A stretch of 64,000 bases of DNA, taken from Nitrosomonadales bacterium (GTDB lineage Bacteria; Pseudomonadota; Gammaproteobacteria; Burkholderiales; Gallionellaceae). The stretch is from assembly GCA_016214695.1 (NCBI GenBank), contig JACRNY010000004.1, forward strand, positions 248,001-312,000, written 5' to 3'. The position numbers and the translations under genes were made by a program. The notes beneath the pieces are model-generated. The model worked only from the letters and a program-made list of their open reading frames with translations. It made no database searches and was not told the origin of the DNA. The stretch's first letter is position 1. Each line of letters begins with the position of its first letter. This document shows, piece by piece, positions 22,643 to 32,482 of the stretch.

Positions 22643-22656
22643 GGCCGGGTAATAAC

Positions 22657-22682
22657 GAAAAAGGCGGAGTGATCCGCCTTTT
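22657..22682 (-). terminator. Intrinsic terminator between guaB and guaA
   Basis: A perfect 10-bp stem AAAAGGCGGA/TCCGCCTTTT with loop of 4 (22659-22682) reads on the minus strand into TTTTTC. It begins one base after the guaB stop. It should reduce transcription into guaA. Confidence 0.75.
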
Positions 22683-22683
22683 C

Positions 22684-24144
22684 CTAGTCGATGTGATAGT
22701 TCGGGGCTTCTTTGGTGATCTGCACGTCATGCACATGCGATTCGCGGATACCGGCCGAGGTGATCTCGACGAATTCTGCTTTCGCATGCACGGTCGGAAT
22801 ATCCGGGCAGCCGAGGTAACCCATGCTGGCGCGCAAACCGCCGAGCAACTGGTGGATCACCGCCAGCACGCTGCCCTTGTAGGGAACACGGCCTTCCACA
22901 CCTTCCGGCACCAGCTTGTCGTTGTTACCTTCCGCGTCCTGGAAATAGCGATCCTTGGAGCCCTGTTGCATCGCACCCAGGCTGCCCATGCCGCGATAGG
23001 ATTTGTAGGAACGCCCCTGGAACAACTCGATCTCGCCGGGAGCCTCTTCGGTACCGGCGAACAGGCCCCCCAGCATGACGGAATTCGCGCCCGCTGCGAT
23101 GGCTTTGGAAATATCGCCGGAGAAGCGCACGCCGCCGTCGGCGATCAATGGCACATCCGAATCTGCCAGCGCTTCCGCCACATTGTGGATGGCGGAGATC
23201 TGCGGTACGCCGACACCGGCGACCATACGGGTGGTGCAGATGGAGCCTGGGCCGATACCGACCTTGACCGCATCTGCGCCGTGATCGACCAGCGCCTTGG
23301 CTGCCGCTGCGGTGGCGATGTTGCCGCCGATCACATCGACCTGGGGGAAATTCTTCTTGACCCACTGCACGCGGCTCAGCACGCCCTGCGAATGGCCGTG
23401 GGCGGTATCCACAACGATCACGTCCACCCCGGCCTCGACCAGCAATGTCACGCGCTCTTCCGTGCCCTCACCCACCCCGACGGCTGCGCCGACGCGCAAA
23501 CGTCCCAGTTCGTCCTTGCAGGCCAGTGGATGTTCGCTGGATTTGAGGATGTCTTTTACCGTGATGAGTCCGCACAACTCGTAAGCATCGTTCACCACCA
23601 GTACGCGCTCGATACGGTGCTTGTGCATCAGGCTGCGCGCTTCGTCGCGGTTGGCGTTTTCCTTGACGACGATCAGCCGCTCGCGCGGCGTCATGATATT
23701 GGTGATGGACTGATCGAGATTGCTCTCGAAGCGCAGGTCGCGGTTGGTCACGATGCCGACCACTTTCTTTCCTTCCACCACAGGAAGACCGGAAATCTTG
23801 TGCTGGCGGGTCAGATTGAGCACGTCGCGCACGGTCATGTTGGGAGCGATGGTAATCGGGTCTTTTACGACGCCGCTCTCGAAGCGCTTGACCTTGGCGA
23901 CTTGTGCCGCCTGCTCCTTGGCAGTCATATTCTTGTGCACGATGCCGATGCCGCCCTCCTGTGCCAGAGCGATCGCCAAGCGCGCCTCGGTAACAGTGTC
24001 CATCGCTGCCGAAAGCAGCGGGATGTTCAGGGTGATGTTGCGGGAAAGCTGGGTGCGCAGGCTGACATCGCGCGGAAGGACGTTGGAATGCGCCGGAAGC
24101 AGCAGCACATCGTCGAAGGTGAGGGATTTTTGTGTAATACGCAT
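22684..24144 (-). CDS. guaB: IMP dehydrogenase
   Basis: Oxidises IMP to XMP with NAD+, the rate-limiting step toward GMP. The product has 486 residues, starting [18 protein letters not shown]. The TIM-barrel is interrupted by two CBS domains (about residues 95-205; [25 protein letters not shown]). The IMP-binding loop [17 protein letters not shown] holds the catalytic Cys, and the flap contains GMGSLGAM. The ATG at 24144 follows GAGGA; an earlier GTG/ATG extension is not needed. A -10 box TATAATGCGCGC lies just upstream. guaA follows. Confidence 0.98.
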   Translation of the reverse strand: MRITQKSLTFDDVLLLPAHSNVLPRDVSLRTQLSRNITLNIPLLSAAMDTVTEARLAIALAQEGGIGIVHKNMTAKEQAAQVAKVKRFESGVVKDPITIAPNMTVRDVLNLTRQHKISGLPVVEGKKVVGIVTNRDLRFESNLDQSITNIMTPRERLIVVKENANRDEARSLMHKHRIERVLVVNDAYELCGLITVKDILKSSEHPLACKDELGRLRVGAAVGVGEGTEERVTLLVEAGVDVIVVDTAHGHSQGVLSRVQWVKKNFPQVDVIGGNIATAAAAKALVDHGADAVKVGIGPGSICTTRMVAGVGVPQISAIHNVAEALADSDVPLIADGGVRFSGDISKAIAAGANSVMLGGLFAGTEEAPGEIELFQGRSYKSYRGMGSLGAMQQGSKDRYFQDAEGNNDKLVPEGVEGRVPYKGSVLAVIHQLLGGLRASMGYLGCPDIPTVHAKAEFVEITSAGIRESHVHDVQITKEAPNYHID

Positions 24145-24169
24145 GGGAACGGTCCTCTGCAAAGCGCGC

Positions 24170-24198
24170 ATTATATCAAAACTTGCCCCGGGGTCGCG
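24170..24198 (-). promoter_or_regulatory. Candidate guaB promoter
   Basis: Minus-strand TATAAT (24170-24175) followed by GCGCGC. The -35 region 17 bases upstream (CGCGAC) is poor. The G+C-rich discriminator matches that seen ahead of rimP and dapC. Only the -10 box is convincing. Confidence 0.4.
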
Positions 24199-24210
24199 GG
24201 GCTATTCCCT

Positions 24211-24876
24211 TTACTTGCCCTTCCTGCCCATCACGTAGATCAGGTACTCGAAGAAGACCTCGCACCAGCTCTGGTCATTGTCCTTCAGCGTCATCAGCAG
24301 CTTGTTGACCTCGCTGATCGGCCAGTTGGGGTTGAAGCGCACCAGCATCTCCTGCGGATAGACCGGAAGCAGATTGCGCAAACTGTCACCCTGCTTGTTG
24401 ATCTCCTTGAGCATCAAGGCCAGATCCTTGTCGGAATCGATCTCGGCGGTGATGTCCCCGTAGGTTTTGGGGTGCTGCTTGGTGTACTCGATGAAATTGC
24501 TCAATACGTAGAAGAACTCGCTCTTGTTGTTCTCGCTGACTGAATCGCCCAGGACATACGGCATCACGGTCAACTCGAGCCAGTAGTATTTCAGCTTCGG
24601 ATTCATGCGTTTGCTAACGCCGATGTAACCTTTCCGCTCCTGGGCCCGGCTGATGCAGTCATCAAGTATCAGCTTGTCCGAGGCCCGGGTCACCAGATCG
24701 ACATCCTTGACCACGATCGGCTTCACCATAAAAAAATCGGGAAAGTCGTCGAACAACTTTCCCGAATTCTGATGGGCGCGGTAATAGGAACGGAACAAAC
24801 GGAGGACCAGATCCTGGTTCTTGTCTACCAGATAGTATTCCTGATTGACGCCGGCTGGCGGTTGTATTTGTGACAT
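24211..24876 (-). CDS. Conserved hypothetical protein, 221 residues
   Basis: I do not recognise a named domain. The product is a soluble protein with mixed charge, no signal peptide and no membrane helix. It is rich in aromatic residues (EYYLVDKNQDLVLRLFRSYY at the N-terminus, KYYWLELTVMPYVLGD in the middle, SWCEVFFEYLIYVMGRKGK at the end). Codon use looks like that of the neighbours and the frame has no overlapping rival, so it is a real gene. It is transcribed toward guaB and divergently from the DUF4124 gene. Function unknown. Confidence 0.8.
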   Translation of the reverse strand: MSQIQPPAGVNQEYYLVDKNQDLVLRLFRSYYRAHQNSGKLFDDFPDFFMVKPIVVKDVDLVTRASDKLILDDCISRAQERKGYIGVSKRMNPKLKYYWLELTVMPYVLGDSVSENNKSEFFYVLSNFIEYTKQHPKTYGDITAEIDSDKDLALMLKEINKQGDSLRNLLPVYPQEMLVRFNPNWPISEVNKLLMTLKDNDQSWCEVFFEYLIYVMGRKGK

Positions 24877-25014
24877 TTCGGCTTGCTACTCCGCTGGTTG
24901 TCGTTCCGGAGCCTCCCGATTCCGGAAGGCAGGCATTAAACTCGGGCGCTATCATAAATTGACGCGGGACAAATTAACAGCTAGTTTCGCACCCATCTTT
25001 TCCCGGAGGACTCT

Positions 25015-25467
25015 ATGAAACGATCATTTGCATTGGTTTCTCTCATGTTGATCAGCTTCAACGGCCACGCCGGCCTGAACAAGTGGGTCGATGCGGAAGG
25101 CAAAGTCCATTATTCCGACACCCCGCCTCCGGAAGTCAAGACACAGAGCGTGCGCAACATCTCCGGAAAAGGGCAAGCGGAAGCCCCCACCAGCTATTCG
25201 CAGAAAACCATCGCCGAGCGGGAAGCCGACTTGAAGAAAGCCAAGCTGGAAAAAGAAGATGCCGCGCAAAAGAGAGCCCGTGAAGACGCGAACGCAGAAA
25301 TAAAGAAACGCAACTGCGAGGCCGCGCGCAACAATGAACGGGCCATCGAGGAAGGTTCACGCATCACCAGCTATGATGAGAAAGGTGAGCGCATCTACCT
25401 TGATGACGATGCACGGGCACAGCGCCTGGAAGAGGCGCGCAAGGCCATCGCCGCAAACTGCAACTAG
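25015..25467 (+). CDS. DUF4124-domain secreted protein
   Basis: A 150-residue protein with a signal peptide (MKRSFALVSLMLISFNGHA, cleavage near residue 19-20). The DUF4124 core follows: LNKWVDAEGKVHYSDTPPP, the W-x-D-x-x-G-x-x-x-Y-S-D pattern typical of this domain. The C-terminal half is charged and helical (AEREADLKKAKLEKEDAA), with a pair of cysteines (C102, C149 by approximate count). Probably periplasmic. Function is not known for the family. The start follows CCGGAGGAC. Its stop codon overlaps that of smc on the opposite strand within the palindrome CTAG. Confidence 0.85.
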   Translation: MKRSFALVSLMLISFNGHAGLNKWVDAEGKVHYSDTPPPEVKTQSVRNISGKGQAEAPTSYSQKTIAEREADLKKAKLEKEDAAQKRAREDANAEIKKRNCEAARNNERAIEEGSRITSYDEKGERIYLDDDARAQRLEEARKAIAANCN

Positions 25468-28400
25468 GCTGTGACCACAGCGGCGTTGCCGCCGCTGTTC
25501 TCGCTCAGCTTCATCGCTTCCTCGATATCCACCGACACCACCTTGGAGACACCGCGTTCCTGCATGGTCACGCCGATCAGCTGCTGCGCCATCTCCATGG
25601 TGATCTTGTTGTGGCTGATGTAGACGAACTGCGTCTTGTCCGACATCTTCTGGATCAGCTTGCACAGCCGCTCGGTATTGGTATCGTCCAGCGGTGCATC
25701 GACCTCGTCCAGCACGCAGAACGGCGCCGGGTTGAGCTGGAACAGCGAGAACACCAGGGCGATGGCAGTCAGCGCTTTTTCGCCGCCCGACAGCAGATGG
25801 ATGGAGGCGTTCTTCTTGCCGGGCGGATGCGCCATCACCTGTACACCGCTGTCGAGGATCTCGTCGCCGGTCAGCACAAGCTTGGCATCGCCGCCGCCGA
25901 ACAGCACGGGGAACAGCTCGGACAGATGGCGATTCACTTCATCGTAGGTCGCCATCAACAGGTCGCGTGATTCCTTGTCGATACGGCGGATGGCGTCTTC
26001 CAGGGTCTCGATGGCCTCGTTCAGGTCTTTCGCCTGCGCGTCCAGATAGGTCTTGCGCTCCTGCGCCGACTGCAACTCTTCCAGGGCCGCCAGGTTCACC
26101 GCGCCCAGCGCGGTGATCTCGTTGCCCAAACGTGTCAGTTCATTCTGCAGTCCGCCCGCCTTGGCGCCTTCGATCAACGGCAGCAGCGGCTCTTCTTCCA
26201 CCCCCTGCAATTGCTCCGCCCATTGTTCGAATTGCAGACGCGCTTCCTGCTCCTTCAATGTGATCTCGCCGACCTTCTCGCGCAGCGGATGCAGCTTCTG
26301 CTCGCAGAGCATGCGTTCCTGTTCCATGCGGTTCAGGTTCAGCGTGGCGTTTTCCAGGTTGTTGCGCGCCTCGGCCAGCGCCTGCTCCTTCAGCTGTCGC
26401 TGCTCTAATACCGCCTGCAACTGCTGGTCGGTATCGCCATCGCTGAGATTGGCCTGTTCGTTGCGGCTGTGTGCCAGCGCTTCTTCAAGTTGTGTCAGCG
26501 TTTCACCGTGCTGCCTGAGGTTCTGCTCCAGGTCGGCAAGCTTCTCCGCGCAGGTCTTGGCGAAGAAACGCGCTTCCTGCAATTCGTGGTGCGCTTTTTG
26601 CGCCCGGTCGCGCTGCTCCCGCAGCAGATTGTCCTGCGTGCCGGATTGCTGCCGCGCCTGATCGCTTTCGATCTGCTGTTCGGCCAGCTTCTCGCGCTGG
26701 ATCGTCATCTGCTCGGCGATCTCTTCCATCTGGCGCTGCTCGTTGGCCACGCGTTCGGCCAGTTCCTCCAGTTCCTGGGCAATCTGCACATTGCGCTCCT
26801 GCGTGCGCTCGTTGGCCTGGGTCAGCTTCAATATCTGCATCTGCAGGCCATGCTGGCGCTGTTGCAGATCGCTGCTGGAACTGCGCAACGGTGCGATGCG
26901 CCCCTCGACCGAGTGATAGGCCTCTTCCGCTGCCACCGACTGCTGTTTGCCCTGCTCCAGCGCCGTGCTGCGCTGCTCCACTTCCTGCTGCAACTGTTCG
27001 ATCTCGCGCTGGCGCGCCAGCACGCCGTGCAACTGGCTGTCCGGCGCATGGAACAACACGCTGTGCGCACCCACCAGGTGGCCCTGCGCCGTCACCAGCC
27101 ATGAACCGGCCGGCAGGTTATTGCGCTGACCAAGTGCTTCGTTCAAGGTCGATACGGCATACACACCCGCCAGCCAGTCCCCGACCACAGGTGCCGCCTG
27201 TGCATCCTGGCAACGCACATAGTTCGCGAGCGGGGTCAGAGCGGACTGTGCCGCAGTCTTGCCGGAATGCGTACCGTCTGCCGCATACACCGCCAGTTTG
27301 GCGGGTGGCGCGTCGCTCCAGCTGGCCGCATCTTCCAGACGCGGCAACGCCAGCGCATTGATGCGTTCGCGCAGCACCGCTTCCAGCGCATCTTCCCAGC
27401 CCTGTTCGATACGAATGGACTGCCACAGGCGCGGCGCATCATCCAGCTGGTGCCGGCTCAGCCATGCCTTCAGGTTCTTGTCGTTGTCGAGCTGCGCCTG
27501 CAGTTGCTGCAGTGCGTTCAGGCGCGCTTCGGTCTGCGCCAGCAGGCGCGACAACTCCTGCACGGCATCGCGCTGCTTGCGACGTTCGGCATCGGCCAGC
27601 GGCAGGCGCTCCTGCAATTCGGCCAGCTGTTGCTGCTGCATCTCGTGCTCGGCCTGCATCTCGGCCAACTGCTGCTGCGACTGCTGCAACCCTTCATGAT
27701 CGGCTTGCGGCAGGTTGTCGCGCTCCAGCATCAGGCGCGAACGGCGGCTGTCCAGCTGCTGCACGTTGCCCTGCACATGCCCGCGCTGCGTTTCGTAGAT
27801 CTGCAACTGCTGCTGGATCAGCATCTGTTCGCGCTGCATCGCGTTGAGGCGCTCCTGCGCCACGCGCGCCGCATCCTCGACCTGCGGCAGGCTCTGTGCT
27901 TCCATTTCGCTGCGGTTCTCGCAGGTCGCCACGCGCACGGCGGCGTCTTCCTGCTGTTGCTGCCAGTGCGTGCGCAGGGTGCGCAGCCCCTGCAATTGCG
28001 TTTGCTGCTGCGCGATCTGGCGTTCGCCGTTCTGGATCTGTTGCGACAGGCGGTTGCGTTGTTCGACGATGAAGGCGATCTGCTGTTCCAGGCGCAACAC
28101 TTCGGCATTGCTCTCGTACAGCTCGCCCTGTCTGGCATGGAGCGCATCGGACAGACCGAAATGCTCGCTGCGCGCGCTTTCCAGCTTCGCCTCGACTTCG
28201 CGCAGTCTGGCGACCTCGGCTTCCAGGTCGTTCTTGGTCTTTTCCACCTGCTGCGCCAGACGCTCGCGCCGCGCTTCCGCTTCTTTCTTGTTCACCAGCC
28301 ACAGCAGTTTTTGCGTGGTCTCGCGCCGTGCTTCCAGCTCGCGATAGGTCTTGGCGACCTCGGCCTGCCCGCCCAGGTGCACCAGCTGTTTGTCGAGTTC

Positions 28401-28997
28401 CTGCAGGATATCGCTGACGCGCAGCAGGTTGTCGCGCGTATCGCCCAGACGCAGCTCGGTCTCGCGGCGACGGTCGCGGTATTTGGACACGCCTGCCGCT
28501 TCTTCCAGGAACACCCTCAACTCTTCCGGCTTCGCCTCGATGATGCGCGAGATCATGCCCTGTTCGATGATGGCGTAGGCGCGCGCACCGACGCCGGTGC
28601 CGAGGAAGATGTCGGTGATGTCCTTGCGGCGCACGTTCTGGTTGTTGATGTAATAGCTGGAATCGCCGTCGCGCTGCAGCACGCGCTTGATGGAGATCTC
28701 GGCGTAGGTCGCCCACTGGCCGCCGACCTTGCCGAGGGAATTGTCGAACACCAGTTCAACGCTGGCGCGGGCCACCGGTTTGCGCGTGCCGGCGCCGTTG
28801 AAGATCACGTCCTGCATGGATTCGCCGCGCAGGGCCGAGGCGCGCGACTCGCCCAGCACCCAGCGCAAAGCATCGATGACATTGGACTTGCCGCAGCCGT
28901 TGGGGCCGACGATACCCACAAGCTGCCCGGGCAGCGAGATATGGGTGGGATCAACGAAGGACTTGAAACCGGCTAACTTTATATGAGCGAGACGCAA
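25464..28997 (-). CDS. smc: Chromosome partition protein SMC
   Basis: Condensin ATPase that organises and segregates the chromosome. The product has 1177 residues, typical for SMC. The N-terminal head has Walker A GPNGCGKSNVIDALRWVLGE. Long coiled coils flank a hinge near residues 510-650 (WEDALEAVLRERINALALP). The C-terminal head has the signature LLSGGEKALTAIAL and Walker B FCVLDEVDAPLDD. The start codon is TTG at 28997, giving MRLAHIKLAGFKSFVDPT, the expected family N-terminus. ScpA/ScpB partners are not in the window. It is divergent from queF and overlaps the DUF4124 gene end by four bases. Confidence 0.97.
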   Translation of the reverse strand: MRLAHIKLAGFKSFVDPTHISLPGQLVGIVGPNGCGKSNVIDALRWVLGESRASALRGESMQDVIFNGAGTRKPVARASVELVFDNSLGKVGGQWATYAEISIKRVLQRDGDSSYYINNQNVRRKDITDIFLGTGVGARAYAIIEQGMISRIIEAKPEELRVFLEEAAGVSKYRDRRRETELRLGDTRDNLLRVSDILQELDKQLVHLGGQAEVAKTYRELEARRETTQKLLWLVNKKEAEARRERLAQQVEKTKNDLEAEVARLREVEAKLESARSEHFGLSDALHARQGELYESNAEVLRLEQQIAFIVEQRNRLSQQIQNGERQIAQQQTQLQGLRTLRTHWQQQQEDAAVRVATCENRSEMEAQSLPQVEDAARVAQERLNAMQREQMLIQQQLQIYETQRGHVQGNVQQLDSRRSRLMLERDNLPQADHEGLQQSQQQLAEMQAEHEMQQQQLAELQERLPLADAERRKQRDAVQELSRLLAQTEARLNALQQLQAQLDNDKNLKAWLSRHQLDDAPRLWQSIRIEQGWEDALEAVLRERINALALPRLEDAASWSDAPPAKLAVYAADGTHSGKTAAQSALTPLANYVRCQDAQAAPVVGDWLAGVYAVSTLNEALGQRNNLPAGSWLVTAQGHLVGAHSVLFHAPDSQLHGVLARQREIEQLQQEVEQRSTALEQGKQQSVAAEEAYHSVEGRIAPLRSSSSDLQQRQHGLQMQILKLTQANERTQERNVQIAQELEELAERVANEQRQMEEIAEQMTIQREKLAEQQIESDQARQQSGTQDNLLREQRDRAQKAHHELQEARFFAKTCAEKLADLEQNLRQHGETLTQLEEALAHSRNEQANLSDGDTDQQLQAVLEQRQLKEQALAEARNNLENATLNLNRMEQERMLCEQKLHPLREKVGEITLKEQEARLQFEQWAEQLQGVEEEPLLPLIEGAKAGGLQNELTRLGNEITALGAVNLAALEELQSAQERKTYLDAQAKDLNEAIETLEDAIRRIDKESRDLLMATYDEVNRHLSELFPVLFGGGDAKLVLTGDEILDSGVQVMAHPPGKKNASIHLLSGGEKALTAIALVFSLFQLNPAPFCVLDEVDAPLDDTNTERLCKLIQKMSDKTQFVYISHNKITMEMAQQLIGVTMQERGVSKVVSVDIEEAMKLSENSGGNAAVVTA

Positions 28998-29057
28998 TTT
29001 GACTCAGGCTGACGATATAATGCGAGGCATTCTAACTGAACCCGGGCACCTCACCAA

Positions 29058-29477
29058 ATGACCAGCCAACCCACTAAAACATTGGAGACTTTTCCCAACC
29101 CGCAGCCGAAACGCGACTACCACATCCACATGGAGATACCGGAATTCACCTGCCTGTGCCCCAAGACCGGCCAGCCGGACTTCGCCACCCTGATCCTGGA
29201 TTACATCGCCGACGAGAAATGCGTGGAATTGAAGAGTCTCAAGCTCTATATCTGGTCGTTCCGCAACGAAGGCCATTTCCATGAGGATGTGACCAATCGC
29301 GTGCTGGACGACCTGGTCGCCGCCACCCAGCCGCGTTTCATGCGCCTCACCGCGAAGTTCTACGTGCGCGGCGGCATCTTCACCAACGTGGCGGCCGAAC
29401 ACCGCAAACCCGGCTGGCAGCCCGCTCCGCTGGTGGATCTGACGCAGTTCTCGACACAATCCAACACGCGCGGCTAG
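29058..29477 (+). CDS. queF: NADPH-dependent 7-cyano-7-deazaguanine reductase
   Basis: QueF reduces preQ0 to preQ1 in queuosine biosynthesis. The product has 139 residues and belongs to the short, single-domain (YkvM-like) type. It has the TFPNP motif near residue 11 and the active-site segment [13 protein letters not shown]; the nucleophile is C34 and the acid is D41. [20 protein letters not shown] is the signature tunnelling-fold segment. Transcribed alone, divergent from smc. TATAAT at 29016-29021 is a possible -10 box, but no proper -35 was found. Confidence 0.96.
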   Translation: MTSQPTKTLETFPNPQPKRDYHIHMEIPEFTCLCPKTGQPDFATLILDYIADEKCVELKSLKLYIWSFRNEGHFHEDVTNRVLDDLVAATQPRFMRLTAKFYVRGGIFTNVAAEHRKPGWQPAPLVDLTQFSTQSNTRG

Positions 29478-29485
29478 CCTGCACG

Positions 29486-31195
29486 TCAGCCGCTCTGCGT
29501 CGAATCGTGGTGGGATGAGCGCACACAGTTGCGTCCCGCATGCTTTGCCGCATACAGCGCCCTGTCCACCTGCTGCAGCATCGCATCCAGCGTCTGCGGT
29601 GTTTCGGGATGATGGGCGCCGATGCTGGCAGTGAAAGAGAACGAAGTCGTACCCGTATCGATACGCAAAGACTGTATGGCCTCGCGGATCCGTTCTGCGA
29701 TCGGGATCAGTTCATCCCGATTGCATTCCGGCAGCAGCAGGATGAACTCTTCCCCGCCCCAACGGCCCACATGGTCGTAACTCCGCTTCATGGAGCGCAG
29801 CACATTTGCCGCCGCACACAAGGCGAGATCGCCGGCTTCGTGGCCATAGGTGTCGTTGATCTGCTTGAAGTGATCCAGATCCAGCAGCAACAGCCCCATC
29901 GAACCGCCCTGGCGAGCCTGACGCGCCACTTCTTTTTCAAGCTTGTCCATCATGCCGCGCCGATTGAGCAGACCTGTCAGGTAGTCGATCTCGGTCAGCC
30001 GTTGCAGATCCTCGGTACGTTCTTCCACCTTGCGTTCCAGTTCTTCATTGGTGTGGCGCACGAACTCGACCATGCGCCAGAAAGAACGGGAAAGGTCCGA
30101 TATCTCGCCTTTGCCCACGATAGGCGGCTCCGTCTCGTAGTTGCCTTGCTGGATCTGCTCGGTAGCCTTGGTCAGCCTGTGGATCGGACGCAATACCCAA
30201 TGATTCAACAGCAAACCCAGCAACAGCAGGCCCAGCAGAAATATGCTCCCGAACACCAGCGGCAACCAGGAGAAACCCTGGATCACCCGCAGGCTCTTCT
30301 CGTCCATCAGGGTCAGGTCGAACCATCCCACCTCGGGCAGATACGAGATGCCGAGCAGGCGCTTTTCCCCGCGATAGTCCACCCACAGGGTGGCTACCTC
30401 ACCCACATGCTGTTCCAGATAGGCTGCCGTCTGGCGCAACTTCTCGATATCGGCCGGGTTCTTCAGCAGCACATCGATCTTGATCCGCTCCCCCACCGTT
30501 TTCGCGATACTGGCATAGTCGATCAACGCGGGATCGGCCGAAAGCTGGATAGCCATGCTCTTGTCGACGAAGAAGGTTTCCACGCCCTTCTGATTGATGT
30601 CCACGCTTTCTTTCAGGAACTCGCTCAGATCGATGCCGGTACCGATCACGCCCAGCACCTCGTTGCCGTTCTTCAGCAACACATTGATCCATACCTTCAC
30701 CACGCCCAGATGGACATCCGGATCGAGATTGACCTGATAGTCCGTGCCTTCCTTGAGCGTCGCATAGAACCAGTAATCGTTCTTTTCGCGCGGTGAGAGG
30801 GTATAGCGGAACTGTTTATCCGAGTACTGCCCGGCCGCGTCGTTGAAGTAATAATTCCCGCTGCGAGCGAATGCCGCGAAATAACTGTGGTCGCGAAAGA
30901 GGTAACGATAACGTTCCATCACCCTGGTCGCCCGGCTTCTCACCCCCGCATCATCCTCGTGCAATGCCATCTCGATCAGAGCCGGCTCGAGCGCCATCTG
31001 CCGCGCCAGCTTGATCTCGCGGATCAACGGCGACAAGGTCCGGTGTTTGTCGAACATCACTTGCCGCTCGGCGAACTGCCGTCCCCATAGCTGATTGATC
31101 TCGTGGACCATATCCCTGAACACCAGCCATGAGATCACGCTGTAACTCAGGAAGATGGCCGACATCAGCAGATAGAACCTCGTACCCAGCTTCAT
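29486..31195 (-). CDS. Membrane diguanylate cyclase with Cache-type sensor, HAMP and GGDEF
   Basis: Predicted c-di-GMP synthase of 569 residues. A membrane helix at 8-26 is followed by a periplasmic sensor of about 300 residues that looks like a double Cache domain (GNYYFNDAAGQYSDKQFRYT, VWINVLLKNGNEVLGVIGTGIDLS). Then come a second helix (FGSIFLLGLLLLGLLLNHW), HAMP (RPIHRLTKATEQIQQGNYE), a short coil and a GGDEF domain with an intact GGEEF site near residue 479. The ATG at 31195 overlaps the stop of the upstream HD-GYP gene (ATGA), so the two are translationally coupled. Last gene of the signalling cluster. Confidence 0.93.
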   Translation of the reverse strand: MKLGTRFYLLMSAIFLSYSVISWLVFRDMVHEINQLWGRQFAERQVMFDKHRTLSPLIREIKLARQMALEPALIEMALHEDDAGVRSRATRVMERYRYLFRDHSYFAAFARSGNYYFNDAAGQYSDKQFRYTLSPREKNDYWFYATLKEGTDYQVNLDPDVHLGVVKVWINVLLKNGNEVLGVIGTGIDLSEFLKESVDINQKGVETFFVDKSMAIQLSADPALIDYASIAKTVGERIKIDVLLKNPADIEKLRQTAAYLEQHVGEVATLWVDYRGEKRLLGISYLPEVGWFDLTLMDEKSLRVIQGFSWLPLVFGSIFLLGLLLLGLLLNHWVLRPIHRLTKATEQIQQGNYETEPPIVGKGEISDLSRSFWRMVEFVRHTNEELERKVEERTEDLQRLTEIDYLTGLLNRRGMMDKLEKEVARQARQGGSMGLLLLDLDHFKQINDTYGHEAGDLALCAAANVLRSMKRSYDHVGRWGGEEFILLLPECNRDELIPIAERIREAIQSLRIDTGTTSFSFTASIGAHHPETPQTLDAMLQQVDRALYAAKHAGRNCVRSSHHDSTQSG

Positions 31196-32436
31196 TTCAT
31201 CGCACTCCCAAATGGATTCACCGCCGCATTCCAGCATGCCTCCAGGTTCTGCTCGACCATGGCGACGATCTGTTCATCCAGCTTGCCGGCATCCGCCTGG
31301 ACCTTGAGCAACATCATGATGACCTGCTGTTCCAGCGGACCGCGATACGGCCGGCGTTGCGCCAGTGCCTGGAACACATCCGATACGGCGACGATACGAG
31401 CCTCGAAGGAGAGGTCGGCGCCCATGATGCGGTTCGGATATCCGGTGCCATCCATGCGTTCATGATGCTGCAGCGCCCACAGGCTGACCTGCTCCAGACC
31501 GCGGATGTTCTTCAGGATGCTGTAGGTGTCGAAACAGTGCCTGCGCATGATGATGGTCTCAGCTTCATTCAGCTTGTCGGGCTTCTCCAGCAATTCATCC
31601 GGCACGCGCAGCTTGCCGATATCGTGCAGCAAACCGACCAGCTCCAGCATCTCGCAGGTCGCTTCCGGCAACTCGAACAAAGTCCCAAGATAGCGCGCCA
31701 GGTTGGCCACGCCATCGGAATGTTGCTTGGTGAATGGGCTTTTCGCGTCGACGATGCTGGAGAAGACGTGGACCAGACTGCGCAACTCTTCGAACTCCAT
31801 CGTCCTTTCGGGATAATGCGATAGCCAGGTCGCCAGATAAGCGTTGACGTTATCGCTCTCCAGCGTGAACCAGAAGGCTTCCGATGAGGAGATGTCCATG
31901 AAGGCATCGACCAGTTGCGGGCAGAACCAGTCGTCGCGGCGGTCGTATATCTTGCGCCGGATCTCGTCCTTGCCCAGCAGGATGTCCTGCTGGCCCGCCA
32001 TCCAGCCCAGCGAGAGCACATCGACACGGTCGACCAGGTAGATACAGTTGGCCCGCAGCTTTACTTCCTGCGGCAGATCGAGGTCCTTGAGTACGGACCA
32101 GTGGGTATGGTGATGCAATATCGTGTCCGCCAGCGCTTCCAGCAAGGGACTGCTGGCCAGCATTTCCGCCCCCAGCCTGCAGTGCTCCGCCTCGCTTTCC
32201 CATTCCATCTGTGCCAGTTTCGCGTGCACCATGGTCTTGGACACGCCGCTGTCATGCAGGATCGCTGCCTGGAACAGGTCGTCGAGCCGGGGGCCGCTCC
32301 AGCCCAGCTGCTTGCCGCACTCGGTCGCCATATAGGCGACACGCTTGCCGTGATGGATATGCGTGACCCCGACCAGGTCGAGCGCATCGGAGAGCGAATA
32401 GATCGCCTCATGCAGGTTGAGGTTATAAATAGACAT
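31192..32436 (-). CDS. HD-GYP domain protein, probable c-di-GMP phosphodiesterase
   Basis: A soluble 414-residue protein. The C-terminal half is a complete HD-GYP module: H271-D272 (LLHDIGKLRVPD), H300, then H324-H325-ERMDG and GTGYP ending at 334. The N-terminal half has a second HD-like stretch with H28-H29 and H61-D62 (AILHDSGVSK) and HHHTHW near 108-112, so it may be a duplicated and partly degenerate HD domain. HD-GYP enzymes hydrolyse c-di-GMP to pGpG or GMP. The stop overlaps the start of the diguanylate cyclase gene downstream. Confidence 0.92.
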   Translation of the reverse strand: MSIYNLNLHEAIYSLSDALDLVGVTHIHHGKRVAYMATECGKQLGWSGPRLDDLFQAAILHDSGVSKTMVHAKLAQMEWESEAEHCRLGAEMLASSPLLEALADTILHHHTHWSVLKDLDLPQEVKLRANCIYLVDRVDVLSLGWMAGQQDILLGKDEIRRKIYDRRDDWFCPQLVDAFMDISSSEAFWFTLESDNVNAYLATWLSHYPERTMEFEELRSLVHVFSSIVDAKSPFTKQHSDGVANLARYLGTLFELPEATCEMLELVGLLHDIGKLRVPDELLEKPDKLNEAETIIMRRHCFDTYSILKNIRGLEQVSLWALQHHERMDGTGYPNRIMGADLSFEARIVAVSDVFQALAQRRPYRGPLEQQVIMMLLKVQADAGKLDEQIVAMVEQNLEACWNAAVNPFGSAMK

Positions 32437-32482
32437 CTTTCTTATCCACCATTCGTTTCACGGGCTGACACCTGCCGGATGC

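Noticed and set aside
22669-24543. 624-codon open frame on the plus strand
   Set aside because: Antisense to guaB; IMP dehydrogenase motifs are unambiguous on the minus strand.
27267-28976. 569-codon open frame on the plus strand
   Set aside because: Antisense to the coiled-coil and N-terminal parts of smc; hydrophobic composition is the mirror of Gln/Glu/Arg codons.
28999-29021. TTGACT followed by TATAAT upstream of queF as a promoter
   Set aside because: The spacing is only 11 bases, too short for sigma70; only the -10 box may be used.
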